This document shows positions 17,277 to 28,798 of a stretch of 64,000 bases of DNA, piece by piece. This DNA is from Candidatus Gastranaerophilales bacterium (GTDB lineage Bacteria > Cyanobacteriota > Vampirovibrionia > Gastranaerophilales > Gastranaerophilaceae). The stretch is from NCBI GenBank assembly GCA_944324225.1, contig CALUVL010000004.1, positions 1 through 64,000 of the forward strand, in the 5' to 3' direction. The translations under genes were made by a program, and so were the position numbers. The first letter of the stretch is position 1, and each line of letters starts with the position of its first letter. The notes under the pieces were generated by a model. It saw nothing but the letters and a program-made list of their open reading frames with translations. It ran no database searches and was not told the origin of the DNA.

Positions 17277-17898
17277 AGACGAAAAAGTGAAGCGTGAAGG
17301 GTGAGTATGGTTGTTGAAAAGTTGAAGGGGTGAATGGTTGAAAGGATTTCTTGTCATCCTGAGCCGGAGGCGAAGGATGACATTAAAAAGCAAGGAGATT
17401 CTTCATCCTCTTACAAAACGATACTTAATCGTTTTGTTCGACAGAGTGCTAAGAATGACATGAATAATAAAAAACAAAATGCCGCGATAGCGGAGCGAAC
17501 AATAATTGCAGACAAGGCAAACCTCAAAGGCGGGTATTGTCCGAGCGCAGCGAGTTTACCCGCCCAAATGCCGAGTCTTGCAAATTATTAGCGAACGCAG
17601 CGTGCGGCTGGTTTCCGTCGTTTTGCCATCAAAGCGATCGCCGTCCGCGCAGGACGAAACAAAAATCTCATGGAGATTCTTCGGTCACTGCGCTTCTTTA
17701 GAATGACAGATGGACAAAAAGGATAATGTGCAAATGTAACAAAATGTAAAGATGAATTTAAAAACGCCCGAAACCCTTATATAATCTACGATATGATATG
17801 ATGCGATGCGGTCGTGTCAATATTTTCCGGCTTTATTTTTTTATAAAAGAGTAAGTCTGCAGGTTTCAGTAGTAAAAAATAAAGAAAGGAAGCTAATT
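17277..17898. repeat. Repeat- and hairpin-rich intergenic region
   Basis: About 620 bp with no convincing gene and base composition richer in G+C than its surroundings. Visible hairpins are GTCATCCT..AGGATGAC (17353-17381), CAAAACGAT/ATCGTTTTG (17414-17436) and GGCGGGTA..TACCCGCC (17529-17564). Fragments GAGATTCTTC..AGAATGACA at 17395-17461 and 17669-17708 match the core of the MITE-like elements at 10.8 and 56.8 kb. Short frames here are low-complexity and overlap the hairpins. Reads as accumulated palindromic repeats. Confidence 0.6.
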
Positions 17899-18156
17899 AT
17901 GCCAACAATTGGAGTACGCGCAGCAAAGGAATTGGGAATTCCTTTGAAACAACTTGTTAATACATTAAATACCAGAACAAATTTTGGAAAAACAATGTTA
18001 ATGAATAAAAATGGTTCTTTGACCCAGCTTGGAAAAGATGTGTATGAGGCTGAAAAGGCTTCAACAGGAACAAAATCCCTTCATCTATATATAGATGCAT
18101 TGAGGGCAAAAGCGGACATGCTTATTGAACCGTTTAAAACTCTTCTCAAAAAATAA
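17899..18156 (+). CDS. Small hypothetical protein
   Basis: An 85-residue basic, soluble protein beginning MPTIGVRAAKELG, with a GAAAGGAAG ribosome site ahead of the ATG; upstream in-frame codons lack one. The N terminus (AAKELGIPLKQLVNTLN) looks like a helix-turn-helix-type or IF2-N-like small helical fold, but this is not certain. It ends just before a perfect bidirectional terminator, so it is a self-contained unit. Function unknown. Confidence 0.65.
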   Translation: MPTIGVRAAKELGIPLKQLVNTLNTRTNFGKTMLMNKNGSLTQLGKDVYEAEKASTGTKSLHLYIDALRAKADMLIEPFKTLLKK

Positions 18157-18161
18157 ATACA

Positions 18162-18191
18162 AAAAGGACTTGTCCATGACAAGTCCTTTTA
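18162..18191. terminator. Bidirectional intrinsic terminator
   Basis: A perfect 13-bp stem AAAAGGACTTGTC / GACAAGTCCTTTT with a CAT loop, between converging genes. Confidence 0.9.
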
Positions 18192-18210
18192 ATTAATAAA
18201 GCATGCTTTT

Positions 18211-18639
18211 TTAAATCATGTTTTTTCTGATTTTTTCTTTTGCTTTTTCAATCTGTTTAATTCTTTTTTCAGTTGCTTTCAGCTGTTTGTTAACAGCTTT
18301 TCTTTCATTTTTAATTGTTTTATATTGTGCATCAATATCAGCATATTTTGCTTTTATATTTAGCAGATCATTTCTAACATCAACCTGCGCATTATCAAGT
18401 TTTAAAATTGCATCCTGCATGTCGGAGCTTCCGGTAACTTCTTGCGTAACAGCATTGCCTGTAAGTGTTGGTGATGAAGAAGAAGTTGTTGATGTTGCAC
18501 TTGTTCTGACAGAAGGGTCATTGTAGCTTGCATTGTCAAAATTCAGCGGAGTGAATGCATTGCCGTCCGCAAGAGCCACTGTTGAGCATGCTAAAGTCAA
18601 AAAGAGTGAAAATGCAAGAATTTTAAATGTTTTAATCAT
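18211..18639 (-). CDS. Secreted coiled-coil protein
   Basis: A 142-residue protein with a typical signal peptide (MIKTFKILAFSLFLTLACST then ALA before Asp25). A Ser/Thr-rich linker follows (about 46-62), then a C-terminal coiled coil rich in Lys and Glu (YADIDAQYKTIKNERKAVNK and onward). The AGGAG ribosome site confirms the start. Function unknown; the layout resembles small periplasmic chaperone or wall-spacer proteins. It sits between the terminator at 18162 and the rRNA operon leader. Confidence 0.75.
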   Translation of the reverse strand: MIKTFKILAFSLFLTLACSTVALADGNAFTPLNFDNASYNDPSVRTSATSTTSSSSPTLTGNAVTQEVTGSSDMQDAILKLDNAQVDVRNDLLNIKAKYADIDAQYKTIKNERKAVNKQLKATEKRIKQIEKAKEKIRKNMI

Positions 18640-18998
18640 GATTTTATCTCCTATCTCTGTTTAAAATACAGTTTCCTGATAGTAGTATATTATATTTTTT
18701 TTGTTTTAACGTCATACGTTCTTATGAAAAAATAAAAAAAGTTGGAACTTTATTAAAGAAAATGCATCTGTATACTTAAGTAAAAGTGTATAGAAACAAA
18801 AATGTTAACAAATGTAAACTCTGAAAATTCAATCTATATCAGCATTTTGGCGAAAAATAGAAAACTTTATGAAAAAAACAAAGAAAAAGATATTGATTTT
18901 TAATTTTCTTTTGTCTACAATCAAAGACGTGCTCAGTGCACAGCGAACCTTAAAACTTAAAGAAAAAAATAAATTCTTAACAAACTTTAAAAAAGTAG
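18640..18998. other. Intergenic region upstream of the rRNA operon
   Basis: About 360 bp of very AT-rich sequence. A short Lys-rich frame starts at 18869, but the rRNA promoter lies inside it, so I do not annotate it. No RNA gene is recognised. Confidence 0.5.
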
Positions 18999-19026
18999 TT
19001 GACAAGAAAAATTTAAGTAGTAAGAT
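18999..19026 (+). promoter_or_regulatory. Likely rRNA operon promoter
   Basis: TTGACA (18999-19004) and TAAGAT (19021-19026) with a 16-nt spacer, about 230 nt upstream of the 16S gene. Confidence 0.55.
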
Positions 19027-19253
19027 AAAAATTGCGGTCGGAAATGAGATCGCTAAACTAGCCAAAACCCCAAAGAAAGATTTTGTGAATAGCAAAATTA
19101 AAATAAAGGTGAGGCTCAGCACATTGAAAACAGAATAGCTGAAGACGAATAACTTTGTTAATTCAAAGAAAATGATAAGGACAGCGCAAACGAAAGTTTG
19201 CAAACGAAATGAGTCAAACGTCATAGCGATATGACGATCGAATAAACTTTCTG
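19027..19253 (+). other. rRNA leader with processing hairpins
   Basis: The 5' external leader contains two hairpins with GNRA loops: GCAAAC-GAAA-GTTTGC (19186-19201) and CGTCATA-GCGA-TATGACG (19219-19236). The string CACATTGAAAA recurs before 23S (near 20940), as expected for shared leader/spacer antitermination or processing signals. Confidence 0.5.
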
Positions 19254-20774
<1,521 letters not shown>

Positions 20775-21067
20775 CTAGGGAGATTGAGGTAATGCTTTAG
20801 CATTTTAAAATATGCCTCCATCCCAAGGTCGAAGCTGTTGAAGTTATCTCCTTTTATGCAAATCATTTTAGAGATAATGGAGGCTGAATTAATAAAGTTG
20901 TTTTCAGACTATTTTGTTTTGAGTGTGTGAACACTCATTGCACATTGAAAATTGCATAAGATTATAAGCGTATAAACATTAAATAACAACTGTTATCAAA
21001 TGTAAAAAATACGTAATCATCAATGATTCCAAATACTGCAATCACAGAAATGTGATAGCAAGTACTA
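20775..21067 (+). other. 16S-23S internal transcribed spacer without tRNA
   Basis: A 293-nt spacer. I looked for tRNA-Ile and tRNA-Ala (T-arm GGTTCGA-type and CCA ends) and see none. It holds complementary arms TTATCTCC and GGAG near 20840-20882 and a GAGTGTGTGAACACTC hairpin at about 20920-20935. Confidence 0.7.
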
Positions 21068-24072
<3,005 letters not shown>

Positions 24073-24169
24073 AATAGTTAATCATATAAGATTGGCTAAG
24101 GATATGATGATTGCGATTGCTTATAATCATTATGCAACTTTCAGCGTGCAAGCCACGCATGTCACAAGT

Positions 24170-24288
24170 TTCTTGGTGACAAAGAGTGAGGAAACCACCC
24201 GTTCCCATCCCGAACACGGTCGTAAAGACTCACATCGGCGAAAATACTTGGCGGGCCACCGCCTGGGAAGATAGCTCGTTGCCAAGTC
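24170..24288 (+). rRNA. rrf: 5S ribosomal RNA
   Basis: About 119 nt with complementary ends CTTGGTGAC / GTTGCCAAG, the internal CCCATCCCGAACACGG segment and GGCGGGCCACCGCCTGGGAAGA. It lies about 100 nt after 23S and is followed by a terminator. Confidence 0.92.
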
Positions 24289-24295
24289 CTATTTT

Positions 24296-24340
24296 AAAAA
24301 AAGGAAATTTAAACAGTTTAAGTTTAGATTTCCTTTTTTG
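24296..24340 (+). terminator. rRNA operon terminator
   Basis: An 18-bp stem (AAAAAAGGAAATTTAAAC against GTTTAGATTTCCTTTTTT, one mismatch) followed by T residues, just after 5S. Confidence 0.85.
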
Positions 24341-24469
24341 TTTCTTATTTAAAGATAATTTGTAAATTTATGTTGCTCAAAGTTTTATATCAAAAATTGA
24401 GCTTATACATTTATTATTTGTCATAATATTTTATGATAATTTACGAAGTTATATTTTATTATGTGCTTT

Positions 24470-25132
24470 TTATTTTTTTGTAAGCTCAAATAGATTTATT
24501 TCTTTGAACTCCTGAGTGTTTATTGTTTTAAGTTTTATAAGTTTGTTGAGATTGTCAACACTTTTTAGTACATCTTCTCTAAGAATACGCATAGCAATAA
24601 TACCGTTTTCGCCGCCTGTTTGTTTAAAGCCAAGTTGTGAATACTTTGCTGCTGGGGAAAATGGGCTATAAGATACAGCATCAAGTTCGATTTTTTTTGA
24701 ATTACTTTTTAGAAATTCATTAAAGAGCACAGAGAATAATGATTTGCCAGCAAGAGGAACTTTTTTATTAGGTTCAATCGGCCAGGTGCAAATCGTATCG
24801 AGACTGTAACCATTTAGTTTTTCAGAAAATGCCATAAGTCCGCAGGGCATTTGATTTATAGTTTCAAGAATACCTGTTTTTCTTGATTCTGTTACTTGGT
24901 TTGCAGCAATATCGAATATAGTTTTCCAAATATCAATGTCATTTTTGTTCATTTTGGGCATTAACGCTTCAAAATTTACGGACATTTTAAGTTTTTTTAT
25001 GAAAGGTAGATCATTTTTGCTTAATTCATAGAATTCAAAGGTTGTTTTCTTGTTATTTATTGTATTTGTTGCATTCGCTATGTGGACGGCGCCAAATGGT
25101 GTTTGTGGATAAGTAATATTATGTATTCTCAT
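24470..25132 (-). CDS. GNAT-like protein with N-terminal tag
   Basis: A 220-residue protein. Residues about 100-190 resemble a GNAT acetyltransferase fold: strand GLMAFSEKLNGYSLDTICTW, the acetyl-CoA loop and helix GKSLFSVLFNEFLKS, strand KKIELDAV, and the PAAKYSQLGFKQTG end. Classic catalytic residues are not obvious, so enzyme activity is unproven. The N terminus MRIHNITYPQTPFGAV matches the short tag seen on four other proteins in this window. There is no ribosome site before the ATG. It is divergent from the zinc-ribbon gene at 25204. Confidence 0.7.
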   Translation of the reverse strand: MRIHNITYPQTPFGAVHIANATNTINNKKTTFEFYELSKNDLPFIKKLKMSVNFEALMPKMNKNDIDIWKTIFDIAANQVTESRKTGILETINQMPCGLMAFSEKLNGYSLDTICTWPIEPNKKVPLAGKSLFSVLFNEFLKSNSKKIELDAVSYSPFSPAAKYSQLGFKQTGGENGIIAMRILREDVLKSVDNLNKLIKLKTINTQEFKEINLFELTKK

Positions 25133-25169
25133 ATTTTAATTAAAACTTATAAAAATTTTTTTTGTTATC

Positions 25170-25197
25170 TTGACAAATAAAAGATAATAATTAAATA
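25170..25197 (+). promoter_or_regulatory. Promoter of the zinc-ribbon gene, leaderless type
   Basis: TTGACA (25170-25175), a 16-nt spacer and TAAATA (25192-25197). The ATG follows 6 nt after the -10 box with no ribosome site. Confidence 0.55.
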
Positions 25198-25203
25198 CAA
25201 AAT

Positions 25204-25581
25204 ATGATTATACTGGAGTTATTTAAAAAGAATAGAATTTGTACTCATGACAGGGTAAAGCCAGATTGTGAATTTTCATATTGTCCAGATTGTGGAGAAT
25301 TGGTAGAAAACAAATGGTTTATCACCAGATGTGCATGCTGTGGTGTGAAGTTGAAAGCTACTATAAGGAATGGTGAGGTTATTCCCGAGAATCATTATTG
25401 TAAAAATTGTGGCGGGGATGAGTTTGTTGTGGAGCGGATACCAAAAATTAATTTTATAGATATTGATTATGCAGTACTGGTAAAGGAAGTCGTGAAGCCG
25501 TCAGCATTTTCCAAAATCCAGACCTGGGTAGATCTTAAAACAGCCAATTACACACAAGAATTGCTGATGCAATACCTATAA
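25204..25581 (+). CDS. Small zinc-ribbon-like protein
   Basis: A 125-residue protein with three C-x2-C knuckles (CPDC, CACC, CKNC) in the first 65 residues plus flanking Cys and His, which should bind one or two zinc ions; the C-terminal half is ordinary alpha/beta. No named family. Transcription seems to start at the ATG itself. Its 3' end overlaps the 3' end of the convergent spmB gene by 47 nt, an unusually long antisense overlap with no terminator between. Confidence 0.65.
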   Translation: MIILELFKKNRICTHDRVKPDCEFSYCPDCGELVENKWFITRCACCGVKLKATIRNGEVIPENHYCKNCGGDEFVVERIPKINFIDIDYAVLVKEVVKPSAFSKIQTWVDLKTANYTQELLMQYL

Positions 25582-26068
25582 TGTCTGCAAGAATTCCAAC
25601 AAGAAGTGCATATCTTAATTTTGAAATTCCGACAGAACCAAAGTAGACAGCAAGGACATAGAAAGTTGTTTCGCTTGAGCCGACCATAATAGCAGCAAGT
25701 TTTGTAGTGAAAGACTCAGGACCTGCGGTGTGAGCTATATCAGAAAAAATTCCAAGAGCTGCGGAGCCTGACAGAGGGCGTACAATCATTAACGGGATAA
25801 TGTCTGCAGATACATTGAAGTGCGACAAAACCGGTGAAAGAATATGTCCGATATATTCAATGATACCAGAGGCTCTGAACATTGAAATGCCAACCATTAT
25901 GGCAACGAGATACGGGATTATGCTGATAGAAACCTTGAATCCTTCTTTTGCGCCAGTTGTGAAGACTTCGTAAAGCGGAATTTTTCTTACAAGACCGAAT
26001 GTTAATATAAGAATTATTATAGCAGGTAGCGCCCAGAGGGAAATTATGTTCATAAATGACTCGAACAT
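25535..26068 (-). CDS. spmB: Spore maturation protein B-like membrane protein
   Basis: A 177-residue polytopic membrane protein of the SpmB/nucleoside-recognition (gate domain) family. Hydrophobic helices with PLYEVFTTGAKEGFK, the VRPLSGSAALG motif and GSSETTFYVLAVYFGSV are all family features. In Bacillus, SpmA and SpmB are needed for spore core dehydration, but pairs are widespread in non-sporulating bacteria and may act in transport. The start ATG overlaps the spmA stop by 1 nt (TGATG). Confidence 0.88.
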   Translation of the reverse strand: MFESFMNIISLWALPAIIILILTFGLVRKIPLYEVFTTGAKEGFKVSISIIPYLVAIMVGISMFRASGIIEYIGHILSPVLSHFNVSADIIPLMIVRPLSGSAALGIFSDIAHTAGPESFTTKLAAIMVGSSETTFYVLAVYFGSVGISKLRYALLVGILADIIGIASAILVCNWLF

Positions 26069-26670
26069 CAGATATCACCTCCTGTTTTCTTTTGAGGGAT
26101 CCAGAATTTTTCAAACAGTTTAGCAATAGAAATTGCACTTATAAAAGCTATTGATGTAACCAGAAGCGTTGGAGCAATTATTTCAGTCGGGTTTTTGTAA
26201 CCAATTCCGATTAAGACCGCAATAACCGTAGCTGGGATTAGCTGAAATCCTGCTGTGTTCATTGCCAAAAACATACACATAGCGTTTGAGGCTGATTTTT
26301 TATCAATATTTTGTTTTTGCAATTCTTCCATTGCCTTTATCCCAATCGGGGTTGCGGCATTTGTAAGCCCGAAAGCGTTTGCCGTAAAGCTCATTGCAAT
26401 ATCGCCCACAGCCGGTGAATCTTCCGGTATTTCATTAAATAGACGTTTCGTTACGGGTTTTATGATTTTAGAGATAATTTCAACAAGACCTGATTTTTTT
26501 GCAATTTCCATCATTCCGAGCCAGAACGCCATAATTCCGATGAGCGAAAAAGCAACTTTAACACTCAACTCTGCCCCTGTCAGAATTGAATTTACAACAT
26601 CTTCCAGTCTGCCGTTTATTGCCCCTGCTATTATTGAAACTACAATAAGAAAGTAGAATATGTAATTCAT
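26068..26670 (-). CDS. spmA: Spore maturation protein A-like membrane protein
   Basis: A 200-residue polytopic membrane protein, partner of SpmB. The family pattern GMMEIAKKSGLVE, the conserved NAFGLTNAATPIGIKAMEEL and the AMNTAGFQLIP segment are visible. It is fused translationally to spmB by a 1-nt overlap, forming a two-gene operon. No other sporulation gene is seen, so a general membrane function is more likely than sporulation. Confidence 0.88.
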   Translation of the reverse strand: MNYIFYFLIVVSIIAGAINGRLEDVVNSILTGAELSVKVAFSLIGIMAFWLGMMEIAKKSGLVEIISKIIKPVTKRLFNEIPEDSPAVGDIAMSFTANAFGLTNAATPIGIKAMEELQKQNIDKKSASNAMCMFLAMNTAGFQLIPATVIAVLIGIGYKNPTEIIAPTLLVTSIAFISAISIAKLFEKFWIPQKKTGGDI

Positions 26671-26707
26671 AAAAGTATTAAAGCATTAATATAGATTAAG
26701 GTCAATT

Positions 26708-27412
26708 TTAGAATTTTTTAGTGAAGTAATTTTTAGGAATTGTCCAGTTGTTATGTTGTATTACCGCGGCGCAATACATTCTGTTTGCTGTTGAATTGCA
26801 CCCGTATTTGCTACTATTGTAAAGAGATTTTTCTTTTCCGTCCCACCATGCAAGATATGGTTCTACCCCTTTATTTTTATGGTATTTAAAATAGGTGTTA
26901 GACTCATTAGGCCAGAAACCAAATGTAAAATTTCTTTTGCCCCTGTCAGTTAGGTAATTTTCAGAGTAATACGGTTCTTGACAATATTTTGCCTCAGGAC
27001 AGAAGAGAAAATGTCCGCCGGTTGTGCTCAGGATTATGTCGCCATCAGTATTTTCTCCAAAATAAATGTCCAAACGAACAGCACTGCCATCTGTAAATCT
27101 TACTATTTTCATTTTTCTTGAAGAACCTGATACTAGATAGTCTTCTGCATCAACATAATTCAAATGTTTGGAAAGATAATTTTCCCAGAAATCGTCCGTA
27201 TCTTTTGGAGTCCAGTAGATTTTGTTACCATGCTCTGCTTCAGAAAGCTGAATAGCTTGATTTATCGAGGTATAGAATTTTTTTAATCTTGTTTCAATAA
27301 CTATTTTTTTGTGTTTTTGTATAAGAGCCGGTAGTGTCATTGCGATTACAACTCCTAAAACGCCAAGCGTTATCAAAACTTCTGCCAGTGTAAATGCTTT
27401 AATTTTATTCAT
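26708..27412 (-). CDS. Prepilin-type N-methylation protein
   Basis: A 234-residue type IV pilin or pseudopilin-like protein. It has a short basic leader MNKIKA, cleavage before FTLAEVLITLG, a hydrophobic helix to about residue 28, then KHKK and a globular domain with aromatic-rich beta segments (several Cys, possible disulfides; the pattern SAVRLDIYFGEN is typical). The GGAGG ribosome site is 6 nt from the ATG. It is transcribed divergently from an XRE regulator at 27541 with an inverted repeat between them, the same arrangement as at 54.3-55.5 kb. Confidence 0.88.
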   Translation of the reverse strand: MNKIKAFTLAEVLITLGVLGVVIAMTLPALIQKHKKIVIETRLKKFYTSINQAIQLSEAEHGNKIYWTPKDTDDFWENYLSKHLNYVDAEDYLVSGSSRKMKIVRFTDGSAVRLDIYFGENTDGDIILSTTGGHFLFCPEAKYCQEPYYSENYLTDRGKRNFTFGFWPNESNTYFKYHKNKGVEPYLAWWDGKEKSLYNSSKYGCNSTANRMYCAAVIQHNNWTIPKNYFTKKF

Positions 27413-27462
27413 TTATGACCTCCATAGCATAATTTGTTTATATTATATGCAATATATAGCAT

Positions 27463-27502
27463 AAAATCAACGCTAAAATGATGACATTTGCATGTTGATT
27501 TT
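27463..27502. promoter_or_regulatory. Inverted repeat between prepilin and XRE gene (putative operator)
   Basis: AAAATCAAC (27463-27471) and GTTGATTTT (27494-27502) form 9-bp perfect arms around 22 nt, in the short divergent promoter region. A TATGC..GCATA pair lies beside it. Confidence 0.5.
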
Positions 27503-27540
27503 TTCCAAATCTTAGTATGCTTTTTATATAAAGGGTCTTT

Positions 27541-27858
27541 ATGAATCGCAAAATATTTGGACAAAAAATAAAAAATTTACGAAAATTGCATAAGTTAACT
27601 CAGGAAAAATTAGCCGAATTGGTAGATATCGACGTGCGCCAAATCGCAAGAATTGAAGCAGGCGAAAGCCTGCCTTCCGTTGAAACTCTTATAAAAATAT
27701 CAAAAGAATTAAAAGTTACACCAAACGAATTATTAGAATATTCTGCGGAAGAGTCTGATGTTAAAATCTCTTTAAAATCTGACATAAATGACATTTTATC
27801 TCTGGCAAAAGAAGACCAGCTTGTTTTAATTAAAAAACTGATACTTGCTATTTTATAA
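27541..27858 (+). CDS. XRE-family transcriptional regulator
   Basis: A 105-residue protein with an N-terminal Cro/CI-type helix-turn-helix (residues about 8-62; LTQEKLAELVDIDVRQIARIEAG). A 40-residue helical tail probably serves dimerisation. It is a paralogue of the regulator at 55158: same length, same QEKLAELV-x-VDV core and same position divergent from a prepilin gene. The likely role is control of the neighbouring prepilin and of itself. Ribosome site AAAGGG. Confidence 0.85.
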   Translation: MNRKIFGQKIKNLRKLHKLTQEKLAELVDIDVRQIARIEAGESLPSVETLIKISKELKVTPNELLEYSAEESDVKISLKSDINDILSLAKEDQLVLIKKLILAIL

Positions 27859-27918
27859 AATTAAATAGCAGCACTTGCCCGGAATTGTTTTTTGAATGCT
27901 CTACAAAAATTGTAAAAT

Positions 27919-28608
27919 TTACCAGTGTCTGTGATAGCCATCATGTCTATGATGCGGGGGTGGAGTGTGTCTGTGATGCGGCGGTGGCGGGCCGTACGGT
28001 CTGTGGTAGTGCGGAACCGGATAATAATAATATGGCGGTGTATATAAGTATGGAATTGTCAGGATTTGCATAAGATCAATAAATGTATCAACATTTTTGT
28101 TTTCCATATAATCGTTCATTGCAGATTTGTATTCTCTGTAATTCATTGTTGCAGGATCTGAACCATTTTCATTGTACATTTTTGAGATTGTGTTAAATTG
28201 AATTGCGTCATCCGCCATTTGTTCATCAGTATAGGGATACAAATTTGTTTCATTCCAGTTTTTCTGTTCAGTAAGCATTACTTCTTTAGCAGATATTACA
28301 CCATTAGAGTTGCCGTTTCGATCTATTTCATTAAAAACCTGGCTCATTGATTTGTCATCTGAGTCAGAATTCGTAATATCACCAATAATAAAACAGTTCG
28401 GAATTTTTGTTACAGTAGGTTTCTGTACATAGTTGTAATAATATGGAGTATATGGTACAAAATATTGCGCTTCTGCCTCGGCCATTGGGGCAGATGCTGC
28501 AATGGCAATCGCTGCTGCTCCGGCTGCATTTTTCAGTTTGTTTTTTGTCTTTTCCCCATTGAAATTTTGTTGCGGATATGTTTGATAGTTTATAGCTGAA
28601 ATTTTCAT
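27919..28608 (-). CDS. Tag-bearing protein with EF-hand-like loop and His/Pro-rich tail
   Basis: A 229-residue protein. The N terminus MKISAINYQTYPQQNFNG matches the tag described in the findings. An Ala-rich hydrophobic stretch follows (residues about 29-46), a possible internal signal or anchor. Next come FNEIDRNGNSNGVISAKEV, an EF-hand-like calcium loop with an insertion, a helical part, and a C-terminal tail of Tyr, Pro and His that could bind metals. An upstream ATG at 28623 adds five residues; I choose 28608 because the tag then begins at Met1 as in the other members. Function unknown. Confidence 0.7.
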   Translation of the reverse strand: MKISAINYQTYPQQNFNGEKTKNKLKNAAGAAAIAIAASAPMAEAEAQYFVPYTPYYYNYVQKPTVTKIPNCFIIGDITNSDSDDKSMSQVFNEIDRNGNSNGVISAKEVMLTEQKNWNETNLYPYTDEQMADDAIQFNTISKMYNENGSDPATMNYREYKSAMNDYMENKNVDTFIDLMQILTIPYLYTPPYYYYPVPHYHRPYGPPPPHHRHTPPPHHRHDGYHRHW

Positions 28609-28798
28609 ACACGAAACCCCCATAAATTTTAGACCACTTATTTATATTAAAGTGCTGAAAGCTAATTTTGCTGCTTTATTAAAATATTGTTACAAAAATA
28701 CAGCTATTGTAAAATTTTATTAAGAAAATAAAAAACAATGAATTTGATTGTGGAATATATACTTTATATATATAAAGAAGTAGAATTAAGGAGCTTTA

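Noticed and set aside
17334-17706. Frames of 66-85 residues in the repeat region
   Set aside because: They cross hairpin repeats and lack ribosome sites and family features.
18869-19138. 89-residue Lys-rich frame before the 16S gene
   Set aside because: It contains the likely rRNA promoter, has low complexity and no ribosome site; an rRNA leader is the better explanation.
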